Under the pieces are notes generated by a model that made no database searches, had not been told where the DNA came from, and saw only the letters and a program-made list of their open reading frames with translations. From Rhexocercosporidium sp. MPI-PUGE-AT-0058 (Eukaryota > Ascomycota > Leotiomycetes > Helotiales): a stretch of 64,000 nucleotides of DNA. Made by a program: the position numbers and the translations under genes. The stretch lies in the NCBI GenBank assembly GCA_020746875.1, contig JAGTJL010000022.1, forward strand, positions 833,743-897,742, written 5' to 3'. Positions 9,538 through 23,283 of the stretch are shown in pieces (position 1 is the first letter of the stretch; each line of letters begins with the position of its first letter).

Positions 9538-12500
9538 ATATTTAAAAACGATACTAAAACTAACGCTTTTAACGGTAACTTAAAGGGTAAAGAGCCTGAA
9601 TAACTTATTAATAACTTCTTTATAACCCGAGGAAGCTCTGCGACCTCGACTATAGACTATTTTATTATTAAGACTGGCTTTATAGGCTTTATAAATTCTT
9701 TTACCTTTATATTTGTTAAACCTTTAATAAAGCCTAATATTGCTGGAATTACTAACTCTACCTTATTATTACTACCGGGAACACTTGTAAATAATACTTT
9801 AATTATTAATAAGAAAAAAAAGAAAAATAAAGGCGGCAATAGTAATTTATAATAAAATATATTTAATTATAATTAAAGCAGTAGCTATTTAAAAAGCTTT
9901 AATATAAAAGCTTAGGCCGCCTCTTAAGCTTTACCGGCTTACACAGCACTTACTTAGCTTATATACCCTTAATTTATACCGTATTCGCTTCTAAAGTAGA
10001 AGGGACTTAACCTCGCTAATATAAGTTATATAATATTACTTTAGGCTCAAGCCACTTCCGCTTAAGCTTTTTAATTAACACGACTTACGCTAGGATAATA
10101 TAAACTTATTAAAACCTTTATATTATACGGAATAAATAAGGCTTTAAACAATTATTATTATAAACCTACCTTTAATAATATAGCGTCTCAATAGCTTATG
10201 TCTTAAGTCGCACGACTTGCTACGGACTTTACTAAAAGACCTTCTTATTTTATAATAACTTAAGCTATATTAACCTTAAGCACTTTTAATTATTTATACT
10301 TTAATAAGAATAATATTATTAAGTTCTTTAAGACCTTAAAGCAGCTTTTTACGGCTTAAGGCATTATAAATAACGCCGAAAAATAATAATACGTCGTGGA
10401 CTACTATACTCTCGAAGTAAGTTAAAACATTAAGTGACTCCCCGACTTTCTTAATAACACTTATTAAGAGTTAATTAAAGAAGTTATAAGAGAATATTAA
10501 ACGTTTAACCTTAAGTAATATTATTATATTTTTTAAAACTTAAAAAGGATATTTAATAACTTTAAATATATTATAAAAAATACTTTTAAATCTTAATTTT
10601 AATAGTTTTTTTAAGCTTTTAAAAAGGTTAATTAAACTTATATATAAAAGAAAATTATTATAAAGCGACAAATAATTATAAAGTTTTTAACGGCTTTACT
10701 TAAGCACTTAAAGCGAAAGGCCGGAACTTTTATAAAAAAATAATAATATCTTTAATATAAAAAACATACGATTTTTTAATAAAATATACGCTAAAATAAA
10801 AGGCTTAATCTAAATCGAGCGGGAAATCGATACTTTAATTAAAAAAGAAGTATTATTTATGTAAACTACTTAAATCGACCGTCTTCGACTTAGGTCGAGT
10901 AATAATAAAACTCCTTCTTTAGCGGCACAGTTCGGGGGGCTTAACTTTATAACTCGCTCCGAGCTTATAAAATATAAAAATAATTCTTTAATTTAAGAAA
11001 TTGACGACGTCTTTAAAAAGAATTCGGTGCTTTATTTTAAATTAAATTAAAAAAGGCATATTTAAAAAGAAGTCATTCCTATTATCGAAAGGCTGACTCG
11101 CAATATTAATTAAGTTATAAAACAAGATATTAATATAATTATAAAAAGATTAAATAATTTACGTATTTTATACGCTATTATAAAAAAAAGAAAAAATTTA
11201 AAGTTAATAATTAAAATTAAGGCTTTATTTATTTATAAGTTAATTATATACCTTAAAGAAGCTAAGGTATTTTATTAAGATTTTAAAGTAAGCTTTAAAT
11301 ATAATTAACGTTTTAATATAAAAGACGATATAAGCATTAAATACTTTTTTTACTTTAATAGGCCGATTTCAAGTATTAAACCTTAAGAATTCCATAAGTA
11401 TTAAAATTAATGTCACGAGTTTAAAAAGTAATTTAATTTAAGAATTATTTATAAAAATAAAGATAATTATATTTATATAAGCCTTTAAAAAAAGAAATAA
11501 AAGCTTAAGCGATTTAATTTCCTTAAGACAAATTAAAAAAAAAGTCCTTATTTTATAAATAATTAATATAAAAAAAGATTTAAACTCGAGGCAAAAAGAA
11601 AAAGCAATTTAAAAAAAGCTCTAAAACACTTAAAAAGCCCTTTTAACTTAATAAAATATTATACTAAAGTCAGCTTTAAAAGGATTAATATTAAAAGTAA
11701 ATTAAAAGCCTTAAGATTATTTAAATATTCTTATTATTTAATTCTTTAATATAATAAAACTAATTAACGTTTAAAACGTACTTATAACCTTCGATTTAAA
11801 AGGAATAAATAATAGCTTTAAAATAATACTTACGGAAATAAGACGACAAAGTGCCGCTACTTTTAAAGCAATAATAAAAGTTAAATTATATATAATCGAA
11901 ACCTTACTTTAAAAACGCCTTAAAGCTTAAGCTAATTATAAAAAACTAAAAGTTCGTAAAAAAATAAAAAATGCCGTTAGATTTTAAAAGCTTATAAATA
12001 TAAACCTTTTAGCTAAAGCACTTAAGGCAAAACCCACTCGAATTATTATAAAAAATAATAATAATAATATTATTTTTAAGAAATTAAAAAAAGCTACTCT
12101 GGCTATAAATCAAAAAGGACCGACTATTATTAAATTACTTTTTACGGAAACTATTTAAAAACGCGTTAAAAGCAACTTATTTATTATTATTAAGACGACT
12201 TCAGGCCGACCTCGCGTATATTAGGCGCTATTACGGAATAATTACACGCTAAATAACACGCTAAATAAGCTTCTTATTTAAAAAAAGCTTTTTAAAAACT
12301 TAACCTTAAAAGAAATTCTTATTTTAATCGACTTACTAAAAATAAGTCGACTAAAGACTATTAATTAAGAGATTTAGGACTAAATCGCTACTATTAATAT
12401 TAAGATTATAAAGTATATAAAAGCTTTTTAAAATTATAATTAAAAAGGAAATAATATTATATTTTAACGCCTTTTATTATTTTAGATTAATACTTTAGAT

Positions 12501-13434
12501 TTTATATTAAGAAGACTATAAGCTTTGCGATAGCTTAAATGCATTTTCTTTAAATAAAAATAACGAGTTATTACTTATTTTATTATATCTTAAGTTAAAC
12601 TTACGTATAAACTTTAAGTTTAATAAAAAAAATAAAAGTATTAAGTCTTTTTAATATAAAAAATATTAATTTAATAGTTAACTTTCTGGCTATTATTAAG
12701 TTTAATTCCTTTTTTTTAGCCCGGTGCTTATAATTTTAACCTCTATTTTAATAATGTTTTAAAAAATAATAGTTTTAAAAAGGGAATTTAAAGTTAACTT
12801 ATTATTAATTATTAAAGTTTATTTAATCGATATACCTTAAGAATTAAGTTATAAACAACACTCTTTAACGCCGAAGTATGTAATTACTATGCCTAAAAGA
12901 ATAAGACTTAATAATATCCGAGCCACTCTTAATTCCGGCGTAGAAGTTAATTATATATTTTATAATATTATCGTTTAATTAAAAGTCCTTATTATAAAAA
13001 GCGACTTTATAACTTTAAAAAATATTATAGGCGTAAAATCGCGATTTTTAAGATATGCGAATAACGTCTTAATTATAATAAAAGACTATATTATTTTTAT
13101 TAGGTTTTATATTATAAATATCTTAAGTATTAAAATTATTCTTAAATTTTTATTCTTTTAAATTACACGCGTTTTATTTAAATATTTATTTAATGCGAAA
13201 AGTAGTTTAGTTTACGCTAACTTATAAAATAAGACTACGTAACTAATTATTATTATTAAAATAATTAAACTTACGGAATACGCTAAAAGTATTAAAGCTA
13301 TAAAGTTTAAGAGCCGAACTAGTAAAATATTATTAAATCCGGAATTAAACTACTTAAAGTCTAAAACTAACTTAAAAAATAATTAATTAATTATAATTAA
13401 AGCTTTGCAATTAATACCGTCGAATACTTTTTAA
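9538..13434 (+). pseudogene. E1 gag-protease frame (ORF1), inactivated
   Basis: The start codon reads ATA where the E3 copy keeps ATG. The phase runs 3,897 nt to TAA at 13432-13434, exactly the length found in E3, with many internal stops. It encodes a large gag, a degraded CCHC knuckle region, and near the end an aspartic-protease region TLNSGVEVNYIFYN (from 12925), where the catalytic DSGA-type motif reads NSGV. The protease therefore sits at the end of ORF1, not at the start of pol. Particle assembly and polyprotein cleavage would be the roles of the intact form. Confidence 0.85.
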
Positions 13435-16400
13435 AAGATACTTCTTTTAAGCTCGAGGACGAGCTTTTTTATAAAGGAGATAAAGAAACCTTTAATAATA
13501 AAAGCAATTCCTCTTTCGAAGACGTCTTATATGTTTTCATCGAATATATAAAGCGAGAATTTATAATTTTAAAAACAGACCTTTATAATTACCCCCTTTA
13601 TAAAGACTTTATTAAAGCTTCTTTCGGTAAAGAACACGTGTTTAATATTATATTAATTAAGAAAATCGAGCTTACTTTTTAATTTATTACGAACTATAAT
13701 ACTTTATTAATAACGTTTTTATTTAAAAAACGTAAATAAGTTTTATAAGTCTATATTATATATAAAACGAAAAATAAAAAAATCAAGCCTATAAATTAAA
13801 TAAATAAAATAAAAAATACACTTAAAAGCCGTAAAAACTAATATAAAGTCTTTAAAGAAAAGGACTTTTATTAAAAGTAAATTAAGAAGTATTAAAATAT
13901 TTTATTTTCTTATTTTACCGGCTTTTCTTACGAATTTAGAATTATAAAAGAGCGACTTATTACTTTAAATATTGAAAATATATTATAATTAAAAGAAAAA
14001 GCCTTCTTTAACAAAATTATATTAAATTAAAAAAGTATTATTATATTTAATTAAATAAAATATAAGAAATTCTATAAAAATATTTTACTATTTATAATTA
14101 TTAAAATAATAAATTATAAAGCCTAATAAGTACTACACTTTTCACTTTTTAAAACATTAGCTCTTAAAGTTAAGAAAATAATAAAAGACAGACTTAATCG
14201 TAAGGTTTTTAAACTCTTTAAATAGCTATATTATAACGCTTAATTCTTAATTAAGAAAAAGGAATTAAAAAAGTACCGCTTAATTAACTCGATAATTATA
14301 TTTAACGTAATTACTTTAAAAGACGTTAACTTACTTTTTTTTATTAACGAATTTTTAAAGGAATTTATAAAGTGCTATATTACGAGCTTAATAAACTTAT
14401 ATTTAAGTTATAATTAATAAGTATTATATTAAAGCAGCCGAGATATAACGGCTTTCTTTATACTTAATATTAAATTAATCTAAAATATAACGCTACTTTA
14501 AAGAGTTATAAACTTTATTACTTAATTTATAAGAATTATTAATAAAATATTAAAAAATATTATGCCTTTTATTATAATATCGTTCTTAAACGACGTTAAC
14601 GTAAAAGGATTATATATAAATTATAATTAAAAGGAAACACGGCCTGGAATTCGCTAATTCATTCTTAAGTACCTTTTCAACCTTAATAAGACGTTAAAAC
14701 GCCTTAAGCGCGCTAAAGCTATTATAAGACTTAAATCACAGTTTTATTATAATAATATAAACGTCGTCGGCTACGTATATAATTCATAAAAAAGAGAACT
14801 TTTAATTATATACTTAATTAAAATACAAAAATAAAAAAAACTTAAAAACGTTATAAAAGTCAAAGGATTTTTAAGTTTAATTACTTACTTTTACATTTAA
14901 ATTAAAGACTTTTATTTATTAATTAAGCCGTTATATAACTTTATTAAAAAAAGAATTAAATTTATATAAAACCCCGCAACTTATAATTAAGTAATAAAAA
15001 CCCTTTAAGATATTTTATACTCCTTCTTAATGCTTTATAAAATCGACTGCTTTAAAGGCGCTGGCGAAATCGTCGTTTTTATAAACTTTAATAAAATTAA
15101 ATAAAATAGTTTTCTTAATTAACGTAACTTAAAAAATAATAAGCTTAGACCGGCAAAATATAAAAGCGGCTTTTAAATAAAGGCAAAATAAGACTACGAC
15201 GCTATAAAAAGAAAATATAAAAATATACTCTTAATCCTTAAAAAGCTTAAAATTTGACTTATAAAAGTCTATTTTATTATAAAAACTAATATAAACACTT
15301 TTATTATTTAACTTAAAGGAGCTACTCACGACTACTTTAATACAATACTTACTTATTAACTCGCTTAAATTAGGCTTTTCGACTTTAAAGTGCGCCATAT
15401 TAAAAGTGTTATACACATAATAATAAATACTCTCTTAAAGAGACTTAAATACCTTAAAGATATTAAAGAAAATATTAAAAATAATAATAATAAGGATTAA
15501 ATCTTAATTAAGCTTAATACAATTAGAATTTACTCAGTAAAAACAGAAAGCATAAAAGACTTAATAAAAGAGTTAAAGACCTTTAATAACCTTAAGCTAA
15601 TTTAAAGACGTAATATTCTTATCGATATAAAGCGAAAAGTCTAAGAATTATAAAATAAGTCAAACGATTAAGTAATACTTAATAACGACTTAAGTATAAA
15701 TTAAAAAAGCGAAGCGGACTTATTAATATCTTTAAAATATTATAAAGAGTATTATTAAAAGATAATTACTTACTTAATTACGCTTAAGACTCCGAAAAGT
15801 ATAAACTTAAAAGCCTTTTATATATTTAAAAAAAAGTATTATTATATAAAGTTTATAATTAACGTATTTAAAGACTTTTATTAAAAGGCGTATTTATTAA
15901 ACTTATTATTAATACCGATAAAGATAAGGTATATATCTTATAAAATTACTATAATAGCTCCGGTTATAAAAAAAGGAAAAGTATATATTATTATATTTTT
16001 TAACGTTATTTTTAAAAAGGCTATTTTAAGGACTCCGCGGAATTCGTTAAAATATACAATAAATGTATATTACGTAATATTAAGCGATAAAAAGAACTTA
16101 TAGTTTTAATTACTTTAAATAAACTTATAGAAAAATAAGCGTTAAATATTACTTTTATATTAATATAAAACGGGAAAAAGTATTTCGTTATTACTCGGGA
16201 TAATATAAGCGATTAGGTCGAAGCTAGGGCGCTTGCTTTAAAGGAGTCTAAAGATATTATTAATTTTATTTAATAAAATATTATTTATTAATATAAGTTG
16301 TTTTAAAAGCTAGTAATTAATAAAGGCATAAAGAATATAAGCGAAGTCGTTAACTTATTAAATAAAATAAAAACTTAACGAATTCAAATATTAACTTATA

Positions 16401-18270
16401 ACGTAAAAGTTAATAATATAATCGAGCAGGGATATAGCCTTATTAAAAATACTCTTTTTAAAATAAAAGGAAATTAAATAAATAACTTATTAATAGTTTT
16501 ATTTACTGATCGCATTATAATTTATAAACTTATAAATTATACTTCTTTTTATATAATTTACGGCAAAGAATTAGTTTTCTTTATTAAAACACGTTACTTT
16601 ACTTAAAGAAGCCTCTTCTCGGAAGATATTAAGAGTATTAATAATTTAATTTATATTTAAACTTTTTAATATTAAATACGAAATAATAATATAAAAGAAG
16701 TTAAACTTTAAAAGATATACCGTAAATAAAATAAAAAAAAAGCTTTTAATATAAAAAGGGATATTTAAAATAAACTATTATAAGTTAAAGACTTAATTCT
16801 TAAATACGACTTTATTCAAGAAATTAATATATTAAAAAATAAAAAGCTTAACTTTTAATAATTAAAACTTTACGAAATTTATAAAGCCTTTCTTAAAAAG
16901 AGTTATTATAAGTTAAAAGAATTAAGAGTCGATAATATACTTCTTTATAATACTTTTATAATTAATTACCTTAAGTTATTTTATAAATAAAAGCGCTTTA
17001 TTTATTATAAAAACGACGAGCTTTTAACGATAACTTAATATAATAATAATAAAAACTAACTTAAACCCAGTCTCGAGGAGCGAAATTTATAAAGTTTTAA
17101 AGACTTTAAAAAGTTTATAAAATAAATTATATAAAATTATAAAATTATTATTAAAGTACTTAAAAGGCTAACTTACGTAAAATAAAGTTAATATTAAGTC
17201 GTTATTTACTCTTTTAACGAATAACTTAATCGTTATAACTAATACTATTAATTACTTTTTATTATAATTCTTATAACTTATTGTTTAATATTATTAAATA
17301 CTAAATTATAGCGAGGACGCACTTTTTATATTTTATAAAAAGGACGAAAATTAAAGTACGATGATAAAAGTATATACTAAAATACTAGAAGCTCTTCCTT
17401 AAACGACAAAAAATCCCTTTAATACTTCGAATACTATTTATGTTTATAAATACTTTTTAATCGCACTTATAAGTCGTTCCGCAATAATAATATTAATATT
17501 TTAGTCGAGCTAAATAATGTATTTGCGGTGGCTGCCCTTCGAATAATTCAGCACTATTAACGCTGGACGTATAAGCTCGAAAGCTTATAAATATAATAAT
17601 TATTAATATTTTATAAAACTAAAAAAGCCCTTAAGAAACTTAAAGAGAGTTTTAGCCTTATGGAATAATTTAATTAAATTAAGTCGATTATAACTTATAT
17701 TATAAAAGAATAAAATTCAATCGAGCACTTACTTCTTATTAAATCTTAAAAAAAGTTAAATAATAAATTAAACGAAATTCCTTTAATAAGTCATTCCGGA
17801 GCGTTAATAGTCTTAATATATTAATAAGCCAGGCGTTAAAGACGATAACCCCCCGAGACACACTACCGAAGTAAACTTATATAATAAGTCCTCGAAGGTA
17901 ATTAAAAACTAAAAATTCTTCTTTAATATTATTTAAATACTTTATAATAAAAAAGATTTACCTTAATTAAAATAATTCTTAAAGTTGTAATAAATAAGCT
18001 ATTAATTTAAAAAAAATATATATAATAATTAAAAGGTTATACGTAATTAAACGACTTAAAATTTAAAAGAGTTTATAAAGTTAAATAAATAAAACTAATT
18101 TATATATTTAAATAAATAATAAAGCGCGTAATAAGCTATAAGTTATTGTAAAGGAAATAAATTATTATAATTACTTTATATTAATAATAAAAATCGTTAA
18201 ATTTATTATTAATAATATAAAAAGTTTATTTAAATATTAATAACTTTAATATAACGTACTTAAAAACGGA
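13428..18270 (+). pseudogene. E1 pol frame (RT, RNase H, integrase and C-terminal extension), inactivated
   Basis: RT is recognisable from the FLND block (14580s, the degraded active site) and the surrounding Ty3-type sequence. RNase H and integrase follow, with integrase phase readable around 16199. At least one length change separates RT phase from integrase phase in this copy. After the integrase tail (INYLKLFYK, then NDELLTIT) the same phase goes on through PSLEER (17066) and ELNNVFAVAALRIIQHY (17507) to about 18270. That is some 400 codons past the usual end of a Gypsy integrase. The extension shows no domain I recognise. Confidence 0.8.
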
Positions 18271-20652
18271 GCTTAATATTCTAAAATTATAATAATTAAG
18301 TTAAAGATAAACAAAATAAGTACGGCTAATAAATTACAAATCTCTAGCTTTTTTATATTTCTCCTACGCCTTTAACCCTTTATATTATAAGTACTTTATT
18401 TTTAATTAGATTATTAATCCTCGGAAATCAGCGGTCGAGTTATCGCGAGCTTAAAGTTTAACGTAAAAATTATTATTAAACTTTATAAATTCTCTCGATT
18501 AACGGCTATTAAGTCTAGGCCTCTACGCTACTTAAGTGTTAATAGTAATAACTTAATTAAAAGTAAAAGTATAAGACAGCGAATTAGGTACCGTAATAGG
18601 CTAAGCCTGTCTTAAGTTATTTTAAGTAACGCATCGAAGTATTAAAGTAATAACGACTTCATTTCTTTAGAGTTTCGGTTAATTAATTTTAAAATAATAA
18701 AATAAATAAAACTATTTTATATAAAAGGAGATTTTAATTAATTTAAACTATACGCCTCTTTTTTAATTATTTTAAAATCTCGCTTATTAAAATTTAAATA
18801 CTACTATTATAATTCCGTCGCGATAATAACTTTATAAAGGACTTTAGCGAGTAAATAGTGCTTTATTATAAGCACTTAAGCTATCCACAGGTATTCTTCT
18901 AACTTTATCCTTATAAGACTGTCTTTCACCAAGTAAATTAATTAAACTTTAGGTTAAGAGCTTCCCTTAGTTAAATATTAGTCCTTGGACTTTTAAATGA
19001 AGAATATTAATCGACTAAAAAAAAACACTATTACTTTCGCCCTTAAAATATATTTACTTCTTTTTTAAACTTAAAATCCGGCTTAATTTATACCGGCTTA
19101 TAAAAGTATTTAAGGAATGTTTTTATTATCCTTAAAGTCATTATAAAGTTATATTAATATAAAGTTCTTTAAAAAGAAACTTTACCTTTAAATAAAAAGG
19201 GGTTGCCTTAATAAAAAAGGACTTCTGAAAAGCTCGATACTATTAATTTAAAGGTTATTTATAATGTAATTAATAAAGGCTTAAAATAAGTAATAAAAGT
19301 AAAGATACTTCTCATTTTAATAAAGTAATTAAAGTTATATTTTTATTTTAAATTTTTAAATTATATTAAAGAAATATTAAGATTTAAAAGTTAACGATAT
19401 TAAACGAAAGAGAATTTACCTTTAGCCTCTTACTCTTCTTAGCCAATTAATAATAAGAAGTAAGTTAAAGAAAAGCAATGATAAAGGCGGTTTAAGATAA
19501 CTTATAACTTATTAAAGCTTTAAGAGTTATTTTCGAGAAGCTTTTACTTTATAACTTATTATTAAGAAAAAAGAGAAACCGCGAAGAAGATTAAGTAGCT
19601 TAAAGTTAATATTTCTTTTCTTCCCCCTTTAAATATAATAAATTTTAGTCGCTTATAGTAATTTATTTATTTATTAAAGAATAATAAGAAAATATAATAA
19701 AAAATTATTAAAGCATTATTGGCGCTTTTATTTAATATAATGACCGTTAAAATAAAAGGAAAGGAAATCACTTAAGACTGACTTCGTCGTTATTTAATAT
19801 CGACTTATTAAAAAAGTAAAAGTAAAAAAAAGAAGATAAAAAAAAAAGAAATTTAATTAAATTAAGAAAAGAAATGCTTTAATTAACTTCTTTTTACTTT
19901 TTTATTATATTTCGAACCTTAAAGATAAAAAGACCGTCTTTTGATTACTATTTACTTTTAACCTTATATATTTATATATTTTTACTTTTTTAATATACCC
20001 TTAATATATTTCCTTTTGTTTTTAATAACGATTAAGAGATTAAGAAAATTTATAAAAAATTCGTTAAAATAAGGGTATAAAAAAGGAGTAAGGTCGTTAA
20101 AAACACATTAGCTTAAGGTATAAGAGAATATTAATAAATTTAACGCATTATAAGAATCGATTTCTATTTTATAAAGAAAGTCAGTCTTTACGCCGTAAGA
20201 AAAGGAGTCGGGAACTTATTTAAAATGTTAATTATACGCTAATTTATTTTAAAAGAATCACTTTAACTTTACTAAAGCTAAAGTTTACTCGAATATAATA
20301 TTTAAAAAGGTAAGTTTAAGCGGCAAAAACGATATAATAAGTATTAAGAGGTATAAAAAGACTAATATAAAAGTAAAGAGACGCGTAAAGCCTTCTTAAA
20401 AGTATTATAAAAAAGAGTAATAAAGTTATTAAAAAGAAAAAAAAGGAAAAAAAATAATAAAATAAAAGATAATATTTAAAGGTATTAAGTAAAACAATTG
20501 TTTACTTTTAAAAGTAAAGTGTAAGTCACTTAACATTTACTTGTCCTTATTTAAACACATTTTCCTTTAAATATTTAAAGCTTTAAAGTTATAATATTAA
20601 TTCTTATTTCTTTACTTAAGGTTAAGTATGAGTTTTTTAAAAAGGGGACGCA

Positions 20653-20933
20653 TATAATGAGGTTAACCTCAGAAGCCCATTTGTCACGTAATTGAGCTGC
20701 GTCTTATTATATTTAAAATAGCCTCTAAAATAACATTCTTTAATAATAATAACGATTTTTATTATTATAACTTTTCTTTTTTATTTAAATTATACCTCTC
20801 CCTTTTTTTAATAAATTATATTCTTTAAATATATAATATCTTTAATATTTATTAAATAAGTATTTCCTACGTTTACCCTCCGGCACTTACTTTATTACCC
20901 TCTTGTTATGTGCTTAATGTTTTCCCCTCCACA
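20653..20933 (+). repeat. E1 3' LTR
   Basis: 281 bp. Its start is mutated to TATAATGAGGTTAACC, while its end keeps CCCCTCCACA. It pairs with the 5' LTR at 8369. Confidence 0.9.
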
Positions 20934-21077
20934 ATACTTTTATTAAGAATTAATATATATACTCGGGGCTTGTATTACATCTCTCGAATACTTATGCGCC
21001 TTTAAATAATAAGGCTTATTTATATAACAAAGCCTTATTATAAGAGTGTATCACGCCTTACATCAGTAAAAAATTTC

Positions 21078-21149
21078 GCGGACGCCCAGAATCGAATCCG
21101 CTATTTTCGCTATTTTAGTCAAAAGGCCGCCTTTAACGCTTAAAGCCGC
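21078..21149 (-). pseudogene. tRNA-like remnant (possible tRNA pseudogene or SINE head)
   Basis: On the minus strand, GGATTCGATTC resembles the TFIIIC B box and T-loop, followed about 10 bases later by GTCCGC. The 5' GCGG pairs with the terminal CCGC at a tRNA-like distance (72 nt), and an arm with TTTTGACTAAAA lies at the anticodon-stem position. Other stem pairs are poor, so this is at best a mutated tRNA or a tRNA-derived SINE head. No anticodon is assigned. Confidence 0.28.
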
Positions 21150-21591
21150 CTTTTCAAATTTTAATCGGTCGCTAATATTAAAAGCGCCAGTTTATTTTAA
21201 TAAACGCTAAGGTTAATTAAGTAATTTTTATAAATATAATTTAAACGTTAAAATATTATAATTTTAAAAAGAATATATTTTGGCGTTTTTTTATTAATTG
21301 AATCCGGTTAAATTAGCGTTAATTTTAAGTTTCGTTTATATTTTGTCGAGCACGTCCTAAAAATTAGTTTCGCTAAAGCTCTTACACTATAAATATCCAC
21401 GCTAAAAAAATTATAATAACAAAATCGTTAGTTTCGGGTAAATTATATGCGCACGCTAGCCGGCCCTAGCCCTAATCGGGCGTTATAAGAGCTATATTAT
21501 TAATATTAATATTATTATTATATTAATATATTAAATAAAATAAAACAATAAAGCCTCACTTTTAAAAGTGGGGTTATAATACGCTAGTCGA

Positions 21592-21740
21592 TTTCGGCGC
21601 TTTCGGCGCTTTTTACGCCTTCGGCGCGCTTTTAATTTATTATAATAAGAAACTGTCCCTAAAATTTTCGATATGCAACTTCGGCTTTAAAAGCACCGAA
21701 AGCGCCAAAAAGGCGCCTCTGGCGCCTGCGTCCGACGTCT
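21592..21740. repeat. GC-rich inverted and direct GGCGC/TTCGG repeats
   Basis: The blocks TTTCGGCGCTTTCGGCGC (about 21592-21610) and GCACCGAAAGCGCC (about 21692-21705), with AAGGCGCCTCTGGCGCC after it, are partly inverted copies of each other and can fold. They stand out in AT-rich surroundings. Origin unknown; the end of a foldback or MITE-like element is one possibility. Confidence 0.4.
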
Positions 21741-21817
21741 GCCGCAGGATTTTTTTGCAGATGTAACGCAGTCTATTAATTATGTATATGCTTTCGTAAG
21801 CACTTACGTATATATAT

Positions 21818-22098
21818 TGTGGTGGGGTTGACCTCAGAGGTCCATTTGTCACGTGAATGAGCTGCATTTTGCTATATTTAAGATAGCCTCTAAGGTAATA
21901 TCCTTTAAGAATAATAACGATTTTTATTATTATAACTTTTTCTTTTTATTTAAATTATACTTTTCCTTTTTTTTAATAAATTATACTTTTTAAATATATA
22001 ATATCTTTAGTATTTATTAAATAAGTATTTTTTACGTTTATCTTTCGGCACTTATTTTATTACTTTTTTATTATATATTTAATATTTTCCTTTTTATA
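21818..22098 (+). repeat. E2 5' LTR
   Basis: 281 bp. The first 50 bases keep the family sequence, but the remainder is strongly AT-shifted (end TTTTTATA for CCTCCACA). Confidence 0.88.
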
Positions 22099-22967
22099 TA
22101 TTTTAATAACCGACGTAAAAAATAAATAAAAAAGCTAAAATAAAGTACGTAAAAAAGCCTGAAGGCCTTTTATATTAATTATAAAGACCGAAACCGACAA
22201 GTGCTCGAATTAATATAAACTTATTTACTTAAAGATTTCTTAGCCCTTAAAGTAAAATTAAATACGGCACCTTAATAGTCTCTTATAATATAACGAAAAG
22301 CACAAAAAGTCTAAAGGAAAATAGCCGGATCACGTCGTTAAAAACGCCTTAATCGATATTAAAGTATATTTAATACTTTAAAAACGAAAAATAAATTATT
22401 TAAAATAAATTCGGTAAATTTTAATATTAATTACACTTTTAATAGGCGTATTTATTACTCTTTTCTTTTTCTTTTTTCTGTTAAGGGCAAACTTTAGGCT
22501 GGGGAGACGGAGTTTAATAAAAAGATATATAAGGTTTTATTTTATACTTTTTTAATTAATTTCGGTCTTAAGTTATTTTACGCTAAAATTGACTTTAATA
22601 ATAATAAAGCTTTTATATTTAGCGAGATTTATTTATTTTACTTAAGCTTATACGTTTGTTTATTATAAGAATAAAAAGCTTAGACTTCGGCGTCTTTCGG
22701 GCTTTATTACCTCGGGAGGAGCTTAAAGTTATAAGCTCTTTAACTTAATATTTTTACTTATATATATTTTTTATTTTCTTAAGCTTATATATTCTTTTTT
22801 TTTTAATATAATATATTATATTTTTTACTTTTTTATTAATAATATTAAGTATATTTACTTTTTAATAAATTACTAATTTTATTAAGAAAAGTTAATTATA
22901 TTTAAAAACGATATTAAAAATAACGCTTTTAGCGGCAACTTAAAGGGCAAGAAGCTTAAACGACTTA

Positions 22968-23037
22968 TGTCGTACAGAATAAGGGTTATATACTGAATAC
23001 TGCAGATCGCATCTATAAGTCCTGTTTTTGCACAACA
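22968..23037 (+). repeat. TRIM1 left LTR
   Basis: 70 bp, TG...CA ends. It differs from the right copy at a handful of positions, mostly transitions. Confidence 0.85.
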
Positions 23038-23283
23038 GTTATGAGCCCTATAGCGCAGTAATTGAATTCACAGTCCTTGCGCGCTGTTGTTCTGTAGTAT
23101 TAAGTGTTTTTTCCTTCCGAAGTACGGCCGCTGCTTTCGCTTGCAATAAGCGAGCTACTACCGACTTAAATAAGCGAGGACGTTATACGACAGGGTGGGC
23201 GTGCGGGGTTACACTTGCCCTAGGTCACGTGAAGGTGCGGGTCAGAGACGGCCGGAATAACGTTCCGCCGCCTCTGGGGGGTG

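Larger units (their letters stand above)
8369..20933 (+). mobile_element. E1: full-length Ty3/Gypsy LTR retrotransposon, 12,565 bp, RIP-mutated
   Basis: Bounded by ATAC at 8365-8368 and 20934-20937, a 4-bp target duplication. LTRs of 281 bp lie at both ends. The order gag, protease, RT, RNase H, integrase is that of Ty3/Gypsy. About 2.4 kb beyond the recognisable pol lies before the 3' LTR, and a purine run (AAAAAGGGGACG) sits just before it as a likely polypurine tract. The base after the 5' LTR does not start TGG, so the priming site is not a simple tRNA 3' end match, or it has been mutated. All frames are broken. Confidence 0.93.
20938..21817. other. Relic DNA between E1 and E2
   Basis: No gene. 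It contains a tRNA-like segment (21078-21149), a near-perfect palindrome CCTCACTTTTAAAAGTGGGG at about 21555-21574, and GC-rich inverted blocks at 21592-21740, listed separately. It ends in the ATAT that precedes E2. Confidence 0.45.

Noticed and set aside
15231..15416. Small minus-strand open frame inside E1
   Set aside because: Lies antisense to the RNase H part of pol; AT-rich composition produces such frames by chance.
21464..21475. CCCTAGCCCTAA as interstitial telomere repeat
   Set aside because: Only about two units, one imperfect; expected by chance.
21640..21867. 75-codon minus-strand open frame spanning the E2 left boundary
   Set aside because: It runs across the insertion boundary of E2 and matches nothing recognisable.
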